Assembly (NCBI RefSeq): GCF_022808615.1
Contig: NZ_JAKZKS010000020.1
Coordinates: forward strand, 1 to 63,873
DNA: 63,873 nucleotides
Reading direction: 5' to 3'
Source of the DNA: Bacillus sp. FJAT-47783
GTDB taxonomy: Bacteria; Bacillota; Bacilli; Bacillales; Aeribacillaceae
Shown: piece after piece, positions 51,249-59,604 of the stretch
How positions within the stretch are numbered: position 1 is the first letter of the stretch
Layout of the letters: every line of letters starts with the position of its first letter
Position numbers and translations under genes: made by a program
The notes under the pieces: generated by a model
The model's database searches: none
Told to the model about the DNA's origin: nothing
The model's input: only the letters and a program-made list of their open reading frames with translations

Positions 51249-52094
51249 ATGGGGCAACCAGTTATTCAAGTAAAAGATGTAACATTCCGATATCGGAGTG
51301 ATCAAAAAGAACGTGCTGCACTTCAACAAGTTTCTATGTGTGCCCATAAGGGTGAATGGCTCGCTATCGTTGGTCACAACGGCTCAGGAAAATCGACACT
51401 TGCACGATTATTAAATGGTCTATTACTACCTGAAGAGGGAACCATTCATGTACTCGGGACACCTCTGAATGAACATACGGTTTGGGAAATTAGAAAGCAC
51501 GTTGGCATGGTGTTTCAAAACCCAGATAATCAATTTGTTGGGACGACGGTGAGAGATGATGTCGCTTTTGGATTGGAAAACTTAGGGGTGCCACGGGAAG
51601 AGATGCTTAAACGAATTAAATGGGCTATTGAGAAAGTGAATATGTCAAACTTTTTAGACTATGAACCACATCATCTATCCGGTGGACAAAAGCAACGAGT
51701 TGCGATTGCAAGTGTGTTAGCTGTTCAACCCAAAATCATTATTTTAGATGAGGCAACGTCTATGTTAGACCCAATCGGTCGAAATGATGTATTGAAAACA
51801 GTAAGAGAGTTAAAAAAACAAGGGCAAATAACTGTTATTTCCATTACGCATGATCTAGAGGAGGCGGCTCTGGCCGATCGGATTATTGTTATGAATGACG
51901 GTTTCAAATATGCTGAAGGGACGCCCCATGAGATATTCCAGTTAGATGAAAAGCTCAATGAAATTGGACTTGACCTTCCGTTTTCCTTCAAGCTTAGTAA
52001 GAAATTGAAACAACTAGGAATTTCTTTACAACAACATCATTTAACAGAAGAAAGCTTGGTGGATGAACTATGCACATTAACATTCAAAACTTAG
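51249..52094 (+). CDS. ecfA1: Energy-coupling factor transporter ATPase EcfA1
   Basis: 281 residues from ATG 51249 (GAGAGGAGG upstream; the frame extends to 51222 but the family starts here). One of the two ATPases of the ECF vitamin/cobalt/queuosine uptake module shared by many substrate-binding S components. Walker A GHNGSGKST near 47-55, signature LSGGQKQR near 146-153, Walker B IIILDEAT near 167-174. Overlaps ecfA2 by 25 bases. Confidence 0.95.
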   Translation: MGQPVIQVKDVTFRYRSDQKERAALQQVSMCAHKGEWLAIVGHNGSGKSTLARLLNGLLLPEEGTIHVLGTPLNEHTVWEIRKHVGMVFQNPDNQFVGTTVRDDVAFGLENLGVPREEMLKRIKWAIEKVNMSNFLDYEPHHLSGGQKQRVAIASVLAVQPKIIILDEATSMLDPIGRNDVLKTVRELKKQGQITVISITHDLEEAALADRIIVMNDGFKYAEGTPHEIFQLDEKLNEIGLDLPFSFKLSKKLKQLGISLQQHHLTEESLVDELCTLTFKT

Positions 52095-52939
52095 AACATC
52101 GTTATCAAGCGAATACACCTTTTGAACGGTTAGCTTTGTACGACATATCTATGACAATAGAGGAAGGTACGTATTTAGCGATTATTGGGCATACTGGTTC
52201 TGGAAAGTCTACAATTTTACAGCATTTAAATGCACTATTGTTACCGACGAAAGGCTCCATTCAACTAGGGGATAAAAAAATTGAGGCAGGAAAAAAAGAG
52301 AAAAATTTAAAATCTGTTCGAAAAAAAGTCGGGATTGTCTTTCAGTTTCCTGAGCATCAATTATTCGAAGAAACGGTAGAAAAAGATATTGCGTTTGGAC
52401 CATTAAATTTTGGAGCATCTTTAGAAGAGGCAAAAAAAAAGGCTCAAGACGCTATTCAACTCGTGGGTCTTCCTCAAGAAGTATTAACACGCTCTCCATT
52501 TGAGTTAAGTGGAGGACAAATGAGAAGGGTAGCCATTGCAGGTGTACTAGCAATGGAGCCGGAAGTATTAGTTTTAGATGAGCCAACAGCTGGATTAGAT
52601 CCGAAAGGAAGACAGGATATGATGGAGATGTTTTATCGCCTCCATCAAGAAAAACAATTAACAACCATATTAGTGACACACAGTATGGAAGATGCTGCAA
52701 AATATGCCGATAAAATTGCGGTTATGCATAACGGTACATTGGCAGTGACAGGTACACCACAAGAACTATTTCAATCACCTGAGCTGCTAGCTTCTTATGA
52801 ACTCGACTTGCCTGAGACCGTCAAATTTATAATGAAGCTGGAAGAAAAGCTTGGATGTAAAATAGACAGAAAGCCTATGACAGTTGATGAGACAGCTCAA
52901 ATACTCTATTCCATTTTACGAGGTCAAGACGAACAATGA
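52070..52939 (+). CDS. ecfA2: Energy-coupling factor transporter ATPase EcfA2
   Basis: 289 residues. Second ATPase of the ECF module; pairs with EcfA1. Walker A GHTGSGKST near 40-48, signature LSGGQMRR near 146-153, Walker B VLVLDEPT near 166-173. The GTPQELFQSPELLASYELDLP segment near 225-245 is part of the C-terminal dimerisation domain. ATGA overlap with ecfT. Confidence 0.95.
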   Translation: MHINIQNLEHRYQANTPFERLALYDISMTIEEGTYLAIIGHTGSGKSTILQHLNALLLPTKGSIQLGDKKIEAGKKEKNLKSVRKKVGIVFQFPEHQLFEETVEKDIAFGPLNFGASLEEAKKKAQDAIQLVGLPQEVLTRSPFELSGGQMRRVAIAGVLAMEPEVLVLDEPTAGLDPKGRQDMMEMFYRLHQEKQLTTILVTHSMEDAAKYADKIAVMHNGTLAVTGTPQELFQSPELLASYELDLPETVKFIMKLEEKLGCKIDRKPMTVDETAQILYSILRGQDEQ

Positions 52940-53733
52940 TGAACAGTATGATTATTGGAAAGTATGTACCTGGAGTATCCGTTATTCATAAGATGGATCC
53001 AAGAGCAAAATTAATATTCGTATTTTCGTTTGTAATTGTTGTATTTATAGCGAACAATGCAGTGACCTATTCTATTTTAGGAGCCTACACATTATTAGTA
53101 GTCTTGCTTACGAGACTTCCCGTTCGTTTTTTATTGAATGGGTTAAAACCGATTTTATGGATTATTTTGTTTACCTTTATTTTGCACATATTGTTTACAA
53201 AAGAAGGTAACGTTATATTCAGCATCGGCTTCTTTCGCGTATACGATGAAGGGATTCAACAAGGTGTTTATATTACATTACGGTTTATTTATTTAATACT
53301 CGTCACAACGATTCTCACATTAACGACGACACCTATCGAAATAACCGATGGACTAGAAACGTTGCTTGCACCATTTAAAAAGTTGAAGCTGCCTGTCCAC
53401 GAATTAGCACTGATGATGTCGATTTCATTACGGTTTATCCCAACATTAATGGAAGAGACGGAGAAAATTATGAAAGCTCAAATGGCAAGAGGAACAGACT
53501 TTTCAACAGGGACGATTAAAAAGCGTATAGAAGCCATTATCCCACTTTTAGTCCCGTTATTTATTAGCGCCTTTAAACGAGCAGAAGAATTGGCGACAGC
53601 AATGGAAGCAAGAGGGTATAAAGGTAGTGAAGGAAGAACAAAATTGCGTCAGCTTCAGTGGAATTTGAAAGATACATTCATTCTGCTCACTTTCCTCATT
53701 ATCGTTGTCATATTACTATTACTACGCTCTTAG
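52936..53733 (+). CDS. ecfT: Energy-coupling factor transporter transmembrane protein EcfT
   Basis: 265 residues with about six to eight hydrophobic segments. Scaffold that links the ATPases to S components. The two coupling-helix motifs AxxARG are present: KAQMARGTDF near 179-188 and TAMEARGYKG near 217-226. Start ATG 52936 overlaps the ecfA2 stop. The S-component genes are elsewhere, as usual for a group II ECF system. Confidence 0.95.
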   Translation: MMNSMIIGKYVPGVSVIHKMDPRAKLIFVFSFVIVVFIANNAVTYSILGAYTLLVVLLTRLPVRFLLNGLKPILWIILFTFILHILFTKEGNVIFSIGFFRVYDEGIQQGVYITLRFIYLILVTTILTLTTTPIEITDGLETLLAPFKKLKLPVHELALMMSISLRFIPTLMEETEKIMKAQMARGTDFSTGTIKKRIEAIIPLLVPLFISAFKRAEELATAMEARGYKGSEGRTKLRQLQWNLKDTFILLTFLIIVVILLLLRS

Positions 53734-53744
53734 GAGTTTTTTAC

Positions 53745-54485
53745 ATGAGAATTAAATGTACGGTTTCTTATGACGGATCATCGTTCAACGGTTATCAAGT
53801 GCAGCCGAACGAAAGAACGGTACAAGGGGAGCTACAAACGGCACTACAAAAGCTTCATAAAAAAAAGGAAGTAAAAGTTTTTGCCTCTGGAAGAACAGAT
53901 ACTTTTGTGCATGCTGTTGGCCAAGTCATTCATTTTGATACGGGATTGAATATTCCGATTGATAAATGGCCGATTGCTTTAAACAGCCTTTTACCAGATG
54001 ATGTTGTTGTCTGTGATGCAGAGAAGGTAGAGGATACCTTTCACGCTCGTTTTAGTGCTACAAGGAAGGAATACCGTTACTTCGTTCATTCAGCCCCGTA
54101 TCCAAATGTATTTAATCGAAACTATCGGTATCATGTTGCCCATAAGCTCTGTATTGAGGATATGAGGGAAGCGGCTAAATATTTGATTGGAACACATGAC
54201 TTTACGAGCTTTTGCTCAACAAAAACGGAAGTAGAAGATAAAGTTCGTACCATTTATCATATCGAAATTTTTAAGGAACATGACGATATAGTGTTTCGAT
54301 TTATCGGTAGTGGATTTCTTTATAACATGGTGCGAATTTTAGTAGGAACGCTATTAGAAGTTGGTTCAGGTAAACGTTCACCGATGGACATAAAAAATAT
54401 TATAGCAGCCAAAAGTCGAAATGCAGCTGGGAAAACCGCACCTGGAAAAGGATTATTTCTGTGGCGTGTTTATTATGACAACTAA
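53745..54485 (+). CDS. truA: tRNA pseudouridine(38-40) synthase TruA
   Basis: 246 residues from ATG 53745 (AGGAG upstream; longer frame from 53658 overlaps ecfT and is not used). Makes pseudouridine in the tRNA anticodon arm. Catalytic aspartate is in SGRTD near residues 47-51. The usual GRTDxGVHA motif reads GRTDTFVHA here, a noticeable change. GSGFLYNMVRILVG near 186-199 is a conserved core motif. Second TruA copies are common in this group. Confidence 0.94.
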   Translation: MRIKCTVSYDGSSFNGYQVQPNERTVQGELQTALQKLHKKKEVKVFASGRTDTFVHAVGQVIHFDTGLNIPIDKWPIALNSLLPDDVVVCDAEKVEDTFHARFSATRKEYRYFVHSAPYPNVFNRNYRYHVAHKLCIEDMREAAKYLIGTHDFTSFCSTKTEVEDKVRTIYHIEIFKEHDDIVFRFIGSGFLYNMVRILVGTLLEVGSGKRSPMDIKNIIAAKSRNAAGKTAPGKGLFLWRVYYDN

Positions 54486-54503
54486 ACCAGGTGTAACATT
54501 TTC

Positions 54504-54532
54504 TTGACATTGACTTCTCAACGTTATATCAT
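54504..54532 (+). promoter_or_regulatory. Promoter of rplM-rpsI
   Basis: TTGACA (54504-54509), 17-bp spacer, TATCAT (54527-54532). Confidence 0.75.
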
Positions 54533-54546
54533 ATCATATGGTATGT

Positions 54547-54591
54547 ATTTCATCCCCACGATTAGCCCCGGAATTAATCGTGTTTTGAAAT
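54547..54591 (+). promoter_or_regulatory. L13 ribosomal-protein leader
   Basis: ATTTCA (54547-54552) pairs with TGAAAT (54586-54591), and CACGATTA (54557-54564) pairs with TAATCGTG (54575-54582) around a GCCCCGGAAT loop. This short two-helix leader before rplM fits the L13 leader known in Firmicutes, thought to bind L13 and reduce its synthesis. Confidence 0.85.
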
Positions 54592-54636
54592 AGACTAATG
54601 AAGATTTTGGACTTTTATTATTTAGGAGGGAAAACA

Positions 54637-55074
54637 ATGCGTACAACGTTTATGGCGAAAGCAAACGAAGTAGAACGTAAATGGTACGTTGTAGATGCTG
54701 CTGGTAAGACGTTAGGTCGTTTAGCAAGTGAAGTTGCATCTATCTTACGTGGTAAACATAAACCAATTTATACACCACATGTTGATACTGGTGATCATGT
54801 TATCATTATCAACGCTGAAAAAATTGAGTTAAGTGGTAACAAATTAGCTGATAAAATTTACTACCGTCACAGCCAACATCCAGGTGGTTTAAAATCTAGA
54901 ACAGCTTTAGAAATGCGCACAAACTACTCTGAAAAAATGTTAGAGCTTGCTATTCGCGGCATGCTTCCAAAAGGTAAACTTGGACGTCAAATGTTCAAAA
55001 AGTTACATGTATATCGCGGTAGCGAACATCCACATGAAGCACAAAAACCAGAAGTTTACGAACTTCGCGGATAA
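54637..55074 (+). CDS. rplM: 50S ribosomal protein L13
   Basis: 145 residues from ATG 54637 (TAGGAGGG upstream; the frame to 54598 runs into the leader). Early assembly protein. [28 protein letters not shown] near 16-43 and [25 protein letters not shown] near 107-131 are family signatures. Pairs with rpsI in one operon. Confidence 0.97.
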   Translation: MRTTFMAKANEVERKWYVVDAAGKTLGRLASEVASILRGKHKPIYTPHVDTGDHVIIINAEKIELSGNKLADKIYYRHSQHPGGLKSRTALEMRTNYSEKMLELAIRGMLPKGKLGRQMFKKLHVYRGSEHPHEAQKPEVYELRG

Positions 55075-55490
<416 letters not shown>

Positions 55491-55496
55491 AATCTC

Positions 55497-55532
55497 AAGA
55501 CTCTTTTCACTTTTGTGGGAAGGGTCTTTTTT
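55497..55532 (+). terminator. Terminator after rpsI (on the element side)
   Basis: AAGACTCTTTTCAC pairs with GTGGGAAGGGTCTT (14 bp with three G-T) around TTTT, followed by a T-run. It lies inside the left attachment repeat, so it came with the element and now ends rplM-rpsI transcription. Confidence 0.9.
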
Positions 55533-55595
55533 ATACCTTAAAAGAGCCTGTGGCCACGAGAAAATTTTTGACTACTTCTAACCACAACTCATAGT

Positions 55596-55890
55596 TCAAA
55601 GTTGCCTTTGGAACTTTTGTGCTGTTTGCTCTTTTATATGGTTGGTAACATGAGTGTAGATGTTCATGGTCATTTTAATATGAGATTCCGGAATGTCCTA
55701 ATTGTTCCTGAACTTCTTTTATACTTGCACTCGCCTCAAAAAGTAATGAATCATGTGTATGACGTAATCCGTGTATTTGTTATTTTGTGTAGAATATTTT
55801 TCGATAAATGACTTTAGTTTATAGTTTGGATATGCTAGACGAAGCGGTAAACCATCATCCCTTGTGAAAACAAGATCATTGTCCTTTCAC
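55596..55890 (-). pseudogene. Tyrosine recombinase/integrase remnant
   Basis: Reading the minus strand gives DNDLVFTRDDGLPLRLAY and onward to STQNN, then, after a frameshift, HGLRHTHDSLLFEASASIKE... EQLGHSGIS, then a stop and another frame with MNIYTHVTNHIKEQTAQKF. These are the box II HxxRH, the LGH and the catalytic tyrosine (IYTHV) of the phage-integrase family. Only the C-terminal ~95 residues remain, with two frame breaks. Its 3' end points to the left attachment repeat, the usual place for an integrase gene. Confidence 0.82.
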
Positions 55891-55891
55891 A

Positions 55892-56083
55892 GAGCAGAAT
55901 CCTTTAATAGCAGCTGCGAAAAGGAAACTAATCAAACCGACAGGTCAAATGTTTAAATGTATACAAGTCATTGTATTGAAGCTTCCAAACGGGGAACAAC
56001 AACGTCAGTTTGGGAGACCTCTGACCACCGAACAACAAAAGGTATTAAAATACTTAGGATTGGACGAATCCATTTATCTGTAA
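55892..56083 (+). pseudogene. Transposase C-terminal fragment
   Basis: An open frame of 63 codons without a start reads EQNPLIAAAKRKLIKPTGQMF, then KCIQVIVLKLPNG and a GRPLTTEQQKVLKYLGLDES tail with stop. This resembles the C-termini of DDE transposases of the IS1634/IS4 type, but the assignment is uncertain. It begins where the integrase remnant ends, so an IS insertion followed by deletion may have truncated the integrase. Confidence 0.55.
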
Positions 56084-56243
56084 AATAAGAAGGAAAGAGT
56101 AAGGGTGTTAAAAAATGGTTCTTCGGCGACTATTTGAAGTTCAAAAATTAATTAAAATCTTCCCCCTAAACTAAAAATAATGTTTTCATACCACCTTAGG
56201 GTGCGAAATCACATCTACTGTAATAAATTACCCTTTGCATATA

Positions 56244-56272
56244 TTTACAGTTTGCGAAATACAGGCTAAAAT
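56244..56272 (+). promoter_or_regulatory. Candidate promoter of the toxin-like gene
   Basis: TTTACA (56244-56249), 17-bp spacer, TAAAAT (56267-56272). About 55 bases before the start codon. Confidence 0.55.
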
Positions 56273-56327
56273 TAAATTTTTGAATATTTCAAATTCATAA
56301 ATTATACTATTGGGGGGAAAGACTTTT

Positions 56328-57011
56328 ATGAAAAAATTTGCTTTTTTAAGTGGTTTTATAGCGTTTGTTTTACTACTCTCATTCTTATCTCCGTCTATTT
56401 CATCAGCTAAAGAAGGAATACAGAACTGGGCAGATGTGGTTGAAGAAGATAATTCGATTACATATGATGAAAATCCTGAATTATTTAAGAACCTTCAGGA
56501 AGTTGAATGGGAGAACGTTGTAGATGATAATGAATATGTTGGTGATGATTCTTCGATTGAATCCGAGTCCATAATTATTCGACCATTTGCCTGGGGTCTT
56601 GTAGCAAGAGTTGTTATCAGTGGAGGTAAACACGTAATAAAATGGGGTTCTAAAATTTTTAAAAAGGCACCGAAATCAAAAGTTACTAATGCCTTGAAAT
56701 CATTCAAAACTGCAACATATAAGGTTGATGGGCATACTTTCAAGATAACTAAAACTGATATGAAACACATGCTAGAAAGACATCATCCAAAATATTGGAA
56801 CGGTACAGTTAAGAAGAAGCAAACTTTTTATAATCCAAATTTATCTGTAAATGATGTGAAAAATATTGCTTTAAGTTTTGCGAAACAAAATAGAAACAAT
56901 TTAAAATCAAAAGGTACGAATTCAACTTTTCAAGTACAAGGAACAGTAAAAGGGGTTAAATATGTGTTAGGGATAAGTAAAGGACACATAAAACAACTTT
57001 ATCCCAAGTAA
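56328..57011 (+). CDS. Secreted toxin-like protein, polymorphic-toxin type
   Basis: 227 residues from ATG 56328 (GGGGGGAAAG upstream). A Sec signal peptide (KK, hydrophobic core, SSA cleavage near residue 26) is followed by an acidic stretch (27-85), a short hydrophobic/basic linker (WGLVARVVISGGKHVIKWGSKIFKK near 88-112) and a C-terminal domain with KTDMKHMLERHHPKYWNG near 145-162. The His-rich ERHHP block resembles nuclease-type toxin tips; it may belong with the SAR2788-type putative toxins. No exact family is claimed. The next gene is a likely immunity partner. Confidence 0.7.
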   Translation: MKKFAFLSGFIAFVLLLSFLSPSISSAKEGIQNWADVVEEDNSITYDENPELFKNLQEVEWENVVDDNEYVGDDSSIESESIIIRPFAWGLVARVVISGGKHVIKWGSKIFKKAPKSKVTNALKSFKTATYKVDGHTFKITKTDMKHMLERHHPKYWNGTVKKKQTFYNPNLSVNDVKNIALSFAKQNRNNLKSKGTNSTFQVQGTVKGVKYVLGISKGHIKQLYPK

Positions 57012-57029
57012 AAAGTGGGGTGATTTTTA

Positions 57030-57563
57030 GTGGAAATAAAAAATTTCTACCTTAAAAAAAAAGTATATGATTTAAATGATCTAATTCAAAATTCTGAGTC
57101 TTATATTGGTGGTTTTAATAACGAGTTTTTAGTTGAATTTATTGAGAAAAATAGAGATGAACATGTAGAAAATGGTACATTGATGATAGAAGGAAGTATA
57201 GTTTTTATATCGAATTATAAAGAAATAGGTAACATACCGATTTTTGACGACTTGCCTTCCTTATATTCTTACTATTTGAATGCCATTGAAGAATATCTGG
57301 ATAATGGAGTGGCTACTTTTTATTATCCTAGTCAACCAATTGAAGTAATTTTAAAAAAGGACGTAGGCAGAAAAACAAAATTAACGATAGATGAAGATTC
57401 TTTGGTGCTTAATGAGCAAGTTTTGATGGAAGTTCTCATTAATAATTCAAAACAATTCTTTGATATATTGTTAAATCAATTAAAACTCAAAAACTATGAG
57501 CATGAACTTAATCAAATAGAAGCTATTAAAAAATGCTTATTAAATAAAGGGCATAGTAATTGA
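57030..57563 (+). CDS. Probable immunity protein for the preceding toxin
   Basis: 177 residues, no signal peptide or membrane segment, mostly acidic. GTG start at 57030 after GTGGGGTGA, 18 bases after the toxin stop, same strand. I do not recognise the family. The role is inferred only from position: small cytoplasmic protein directly after a secreted toxin-like protein, in a mobile element. A small hairpin terminator follows at 57575. Confidence 0.6.
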   Translation: MEIKNFYLKKKVYDLNDLIQNSESYIGGFNNEFLVEFIEKNRDEHVENGTLMIEGSIVFISNYKEIGNIPIFDDLPSLYSYYLNAIEEYLDNGVATFYYPSQPIEVILKKDVGRKTKLTIDEDSLVLNEQVLMEVLINNSKQFFDILLNQLKLKNYEHELNQIEAIKKCLLNKGHSN

Positions 57564-57574
57564 AATTGGGCTGG

Positions 57575-57598
57575 GCACTCCTATAACGGGGTGCTTTT
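57575..57598 (+). terminator. Terminator-like hairpin after the immunity gene
   Basis: GCACTCC pairs with GGGGTGC (two G-T) around TATAAC, followed by TTTT. Seven base pairs, moderate strength. Confidence 0.6.
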
Positions 57599-57606
57599 AT
57601 GATGAA

Positions 57607-57816
57607 GTGAATTTAGCAGGATTCCAACCAGAGTTCATTTTATACCTTCAAAATTCTGATTACCTTAGGCGAATATTCATCGAGTCAAAAGGGCGGAATA
57701 TTGAAGAAGAACAGTGGAAAGAAGATTTGTTAATTTACATTAATGAACATGAATCTGAGATTGTATTTGAAGATGAAACGACGAAAATGTTTTTGAGGAA
57801 ATACAAGCCTAACTGA
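57607..57816 (+). CDS. Short hypothetical ORF, possibly an immunity-gene remnant
   Basis: 69 residues if GTG 57607 is the start; the frame is open further back to 57544 but with no ATG. No clear ribosome binding site, and the start lies just after a terminator hairpin. Acidic, with FILYLQNSDYLRRIF near 10-24. No family recognised. Best read as the 3' part of a lost gene, though a short expressed protein cannot be excluded. Confidence 0.35.
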   Translation: MNLAGFQPEFILYLQNSDYLRRIFIESKGRNIEEEQWKEDLLIYINEHESEIVFEDETTKMFLRKYKPN

Positions 57817-58016
57817 TTTTGAACTTAAATCATCTGACTTGAAAATTCGTAAATAAAAAATTGTATTCAACTAACATCCATTATTTTAGTGTAAATTAGT
57901 TCAAGTAATGTTAATTTCATCCCTTTACCATACATTTTTATTCATATAACAAATCCCGAAATATTGATATAAAAGGATTTCAACGGAATAGATAAACTTA
58001 GAATATACCTGTATAT
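57817..58016. other. AT-rich non-coding right end of the element
   Basis: No ORF with initiation signals, no RNA gene and no clear repeat. The segment leads to the right attachment repeat at 58017. Confidence 0.55.
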
Positions 58017-58033
58017 TTCTCAAAACGTTAATC
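58017..58033 (+). repeat. Right attachment-site repeat (attR core)
   Basis: Exact copy of the 17 bases at 55474-55490. Followed by the hairpin at 58054, which looks like the original rpsI terminator. Confidence 0.88.
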
Positions 58034-58053
58034 TTATACGACTCGACAAAACG

Positions 58054-58081
58054 ACAACACGCTCGTGTTGTGTTTTTTTTA
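58054..58081 (+). terminator. Probable ancestral rpsI terminator
   Basis: ACAACAC and GTGTTGT pair around GCTC, followed by GTTTTTTTT. It lies ~20 bases after the right attachment repeat, the same relation an rpsI terminator would have before insertion. Confidence 0.82.
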
Positions 58082-58168
58082 TATTCATTATTCCTCCCTT
58101 TACTTGGAAATGGGGCATTGAATGAGATCGATTTAGTCGTAACAAAATACAAGAAAGGGGGCATATTG

Positions 58169-58612
58169 ATGAATGTTATACATTCTTTAAATGAAAAGAG
58201 ACGAGAAAAGCAAGTTGATTATGAATTAAAGCTGTTAAAAGAGCTGTCTTTATCAAAAATTAAAGAAAAAATAATAAATCATTTTTCTTTCCTCTTTCAA
58301 AGTGGAACGTTATACAAATCCGTTGTTGAAGAAGGTTGTGTTGACTATGCAATAGAATCTTTCTTATTAGGGGCTAAATATAGCCGATTTGGTTACTATG
58401 GTGAATCTGTAGATCGGGTGAAATACCGTTCTAGGGAAGAGAAACTTGAAATCATTCATAGTCTGTACGAATATTTATTATGCTGGGGAAAAGCGACGAA
58501 TGATCACATGGTTGATGAATCCATTTTCATGTTAAGTGAACGTTTCGTTCATTCATGGTGGATAGAAGGCTATTCGATCGGAAAAAAACGCCACAAACTA
58601 AAGTTACACTAA
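58169..58612 (+). CDS. DUF2521 family protein YbaK
   Basis: 147 residues from ATG 58169 (AGAAAGGGGG upstream; the longer frame to 58070 starts in the terminator). Matches the Bacillus YbaK/DUF2521 family by NEKRREKQVDYELKLLKELS (near 8-27), ESFLLGAKYSRFGYYGE (near 63-79) and its place between rpsI and cwlD. No signal or membrane segment. The function is unknown. Not to be confused with the YbaK deacylase family. Confidence 0.85.
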   Translation: MNVIHSLNEKRREKQVDYELKLLKELSLSKIKEKIINHFSFLFQSGTLYKSVVEEGCVDYAIESFLLGAKYSRFGYYGESVDRVKYRSREEKLEIIHSLYEYLLCWGKATNDHMVDESIFMLSERFVHSWWIEGYSIGKKRHKLKLH

Positions 58613-58641
58613 TCATATTTTGACCCCATGTCCCATATGAT
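58613..58641 (+). promoter_or_regulatory. Candidate sigma-E promoter of cwlD
   Basis: TCATATT (58613-58619), 14-base spacer, CATATGAT (58634-58641). The -35 fits the sigma-E KMATATT pattern; the -10 matches CATACANT at six of eight. cwlD is mother-cell and forespore expressed in B. subtilis. Confidence 0.55.
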
Positions 58642-58670
58642 GAAAGAGAAGGACGAGCAGGAGGGGTCTA

Positions 58671-59384
58671 ATGAGTCGAAAGGGAAAATGGTTTTTATTC
58701 GCTATTGGCGTTGTTATATTGGTTGTTCTTATTCAGTTTCCTTTTACGAATTCGTATTCATGGAAATCGTGGAATCTCCCTTTGTCTGGAAAAGTTATTT
58801 ACATTGACCCTGGTCATGGAGGGCCAGATGGGGGGGCTGTTGGCAAGTCGCTTTTAGAAAAGGATATTGCGTTAAATATATCTTTACAACTTCGAGATTA
58901 CTTACAAGAACAAGGTGCTCTTGTGTTAATGACAAGGGAAGAAGACGAAGATTTAGCTTCTGATGACACTCGCGGATATAGTAGACGAAAGGCAGAAGAT
59001 ATAAAAAAGAGGGTACATCTAATTAATGAATCCGAAGCTGACTTATTTTTAAGTATTCATTTGAATGCAATCCCGTCATCTAGATGGCGAGGGGCGCAAA
59101 CATTCTTTGATGGTAAATACGAGGAGAATGAAGCTGTAGCGAAATTTATACAAGATGAGCTCCGAACTAACTTAGAAAATACTGACAGGTTAGCTAAAAG
59201 AATTAATGGAATTTACTTATTAAAGCATGTTCAAAAGCCTGGGGCGCTTGTTGAAGTTGGATTCCTATCTAATCCTGCTGAGGAAGAGTTATTAGCAACT
59301 AAAGAATATCAAAATCAAGTAGCGGTATCGATATATAAGGGTGTATTAAGGTACTTATCGGGAGAACAAAATCCACCGGACTAA
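58671..59384 (+). CDS. cwlD: N-acetylmuramoyl-L-alanine amidase CwlD
   Basis: 237 residues. Amidase_3 enzyme that, with PdaA, makes muramic-delta-lactam in the spore cortex, needed for germination lysis. One N-terminal membrane segment (about 7-26), then zinc ligands in IDPGHGGPDGGA near 45-56, a Glu in SLLEKDIAL near 60-68, SIHLNA near 128-133 and catalytic VEVGFLSNP near 195-203. GCAGGAGGGG upstream. Confidence 0.96.
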   Translation: MSRKGKWFLFAIGVVILVVLIQFPFTNSYSWKSWNLPLSGKVIYIDPGHGGPDGGAVGKSLLEKDIALNISLQLRDYLQEQGALVLMTREEDEDLASDDTRGYSRRKAEDIKKRVHLINESEADLFLSIHLNAIPSSRWRGAQTFFDGKYEENEAVAKFIQDELRTNLENTDRLAKRINGIYLLKHVQKPGALVEVGFLSNPAEEELLATKEYQNQVAVSIYKGVLRYLSGEQNPPD

Positions 59385-59391
59385 GAAAAGT

Positions 59392-59416
59392 AAACTCGCG
59401 TACATGCGGGTTTTTT
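59392..59416 (+). terminator. Terminator after cwlD
   Basis: AAACTCGC pairs with GCGGGTTT (one G-T) around a six-base loop, followed by TTTTTT. Confidence 0.9.
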
Positions 59417-59554
59417 ATTTTGTCAATAACATCAAATTAATGAAATAACGACAAAACCATGTCATACGAATTTGACTACACTTTTAGAAATGTTAGGTCT
59501 TTAAATTTAAAAAGGCGTCACAAGATGTTAAAGTTCTTCGATCATTAAGAAATA

Positions 59555-59563
59555 TGATATACT
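59555..59563 (+). promoter_or_regulatory. Candidate extended -10 promoter of salA
   Basis: TGATATACT fits TGnTATAAT with one mismatch. No good -35 is visible. The rest of the cwlD-salA gap shows no other feature. Confidence 0.45.
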
Positions 59564-59604
59564 AGAGATAATATATGTAAACGAGACAACAAGGGGTGAA
59601 AGAG

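Noticed and set aside
55602-55811. 69-codon plus-strand ORF after rpsI
   Set aside because: It is the complement of the integrase remnant and has no initiation signals.
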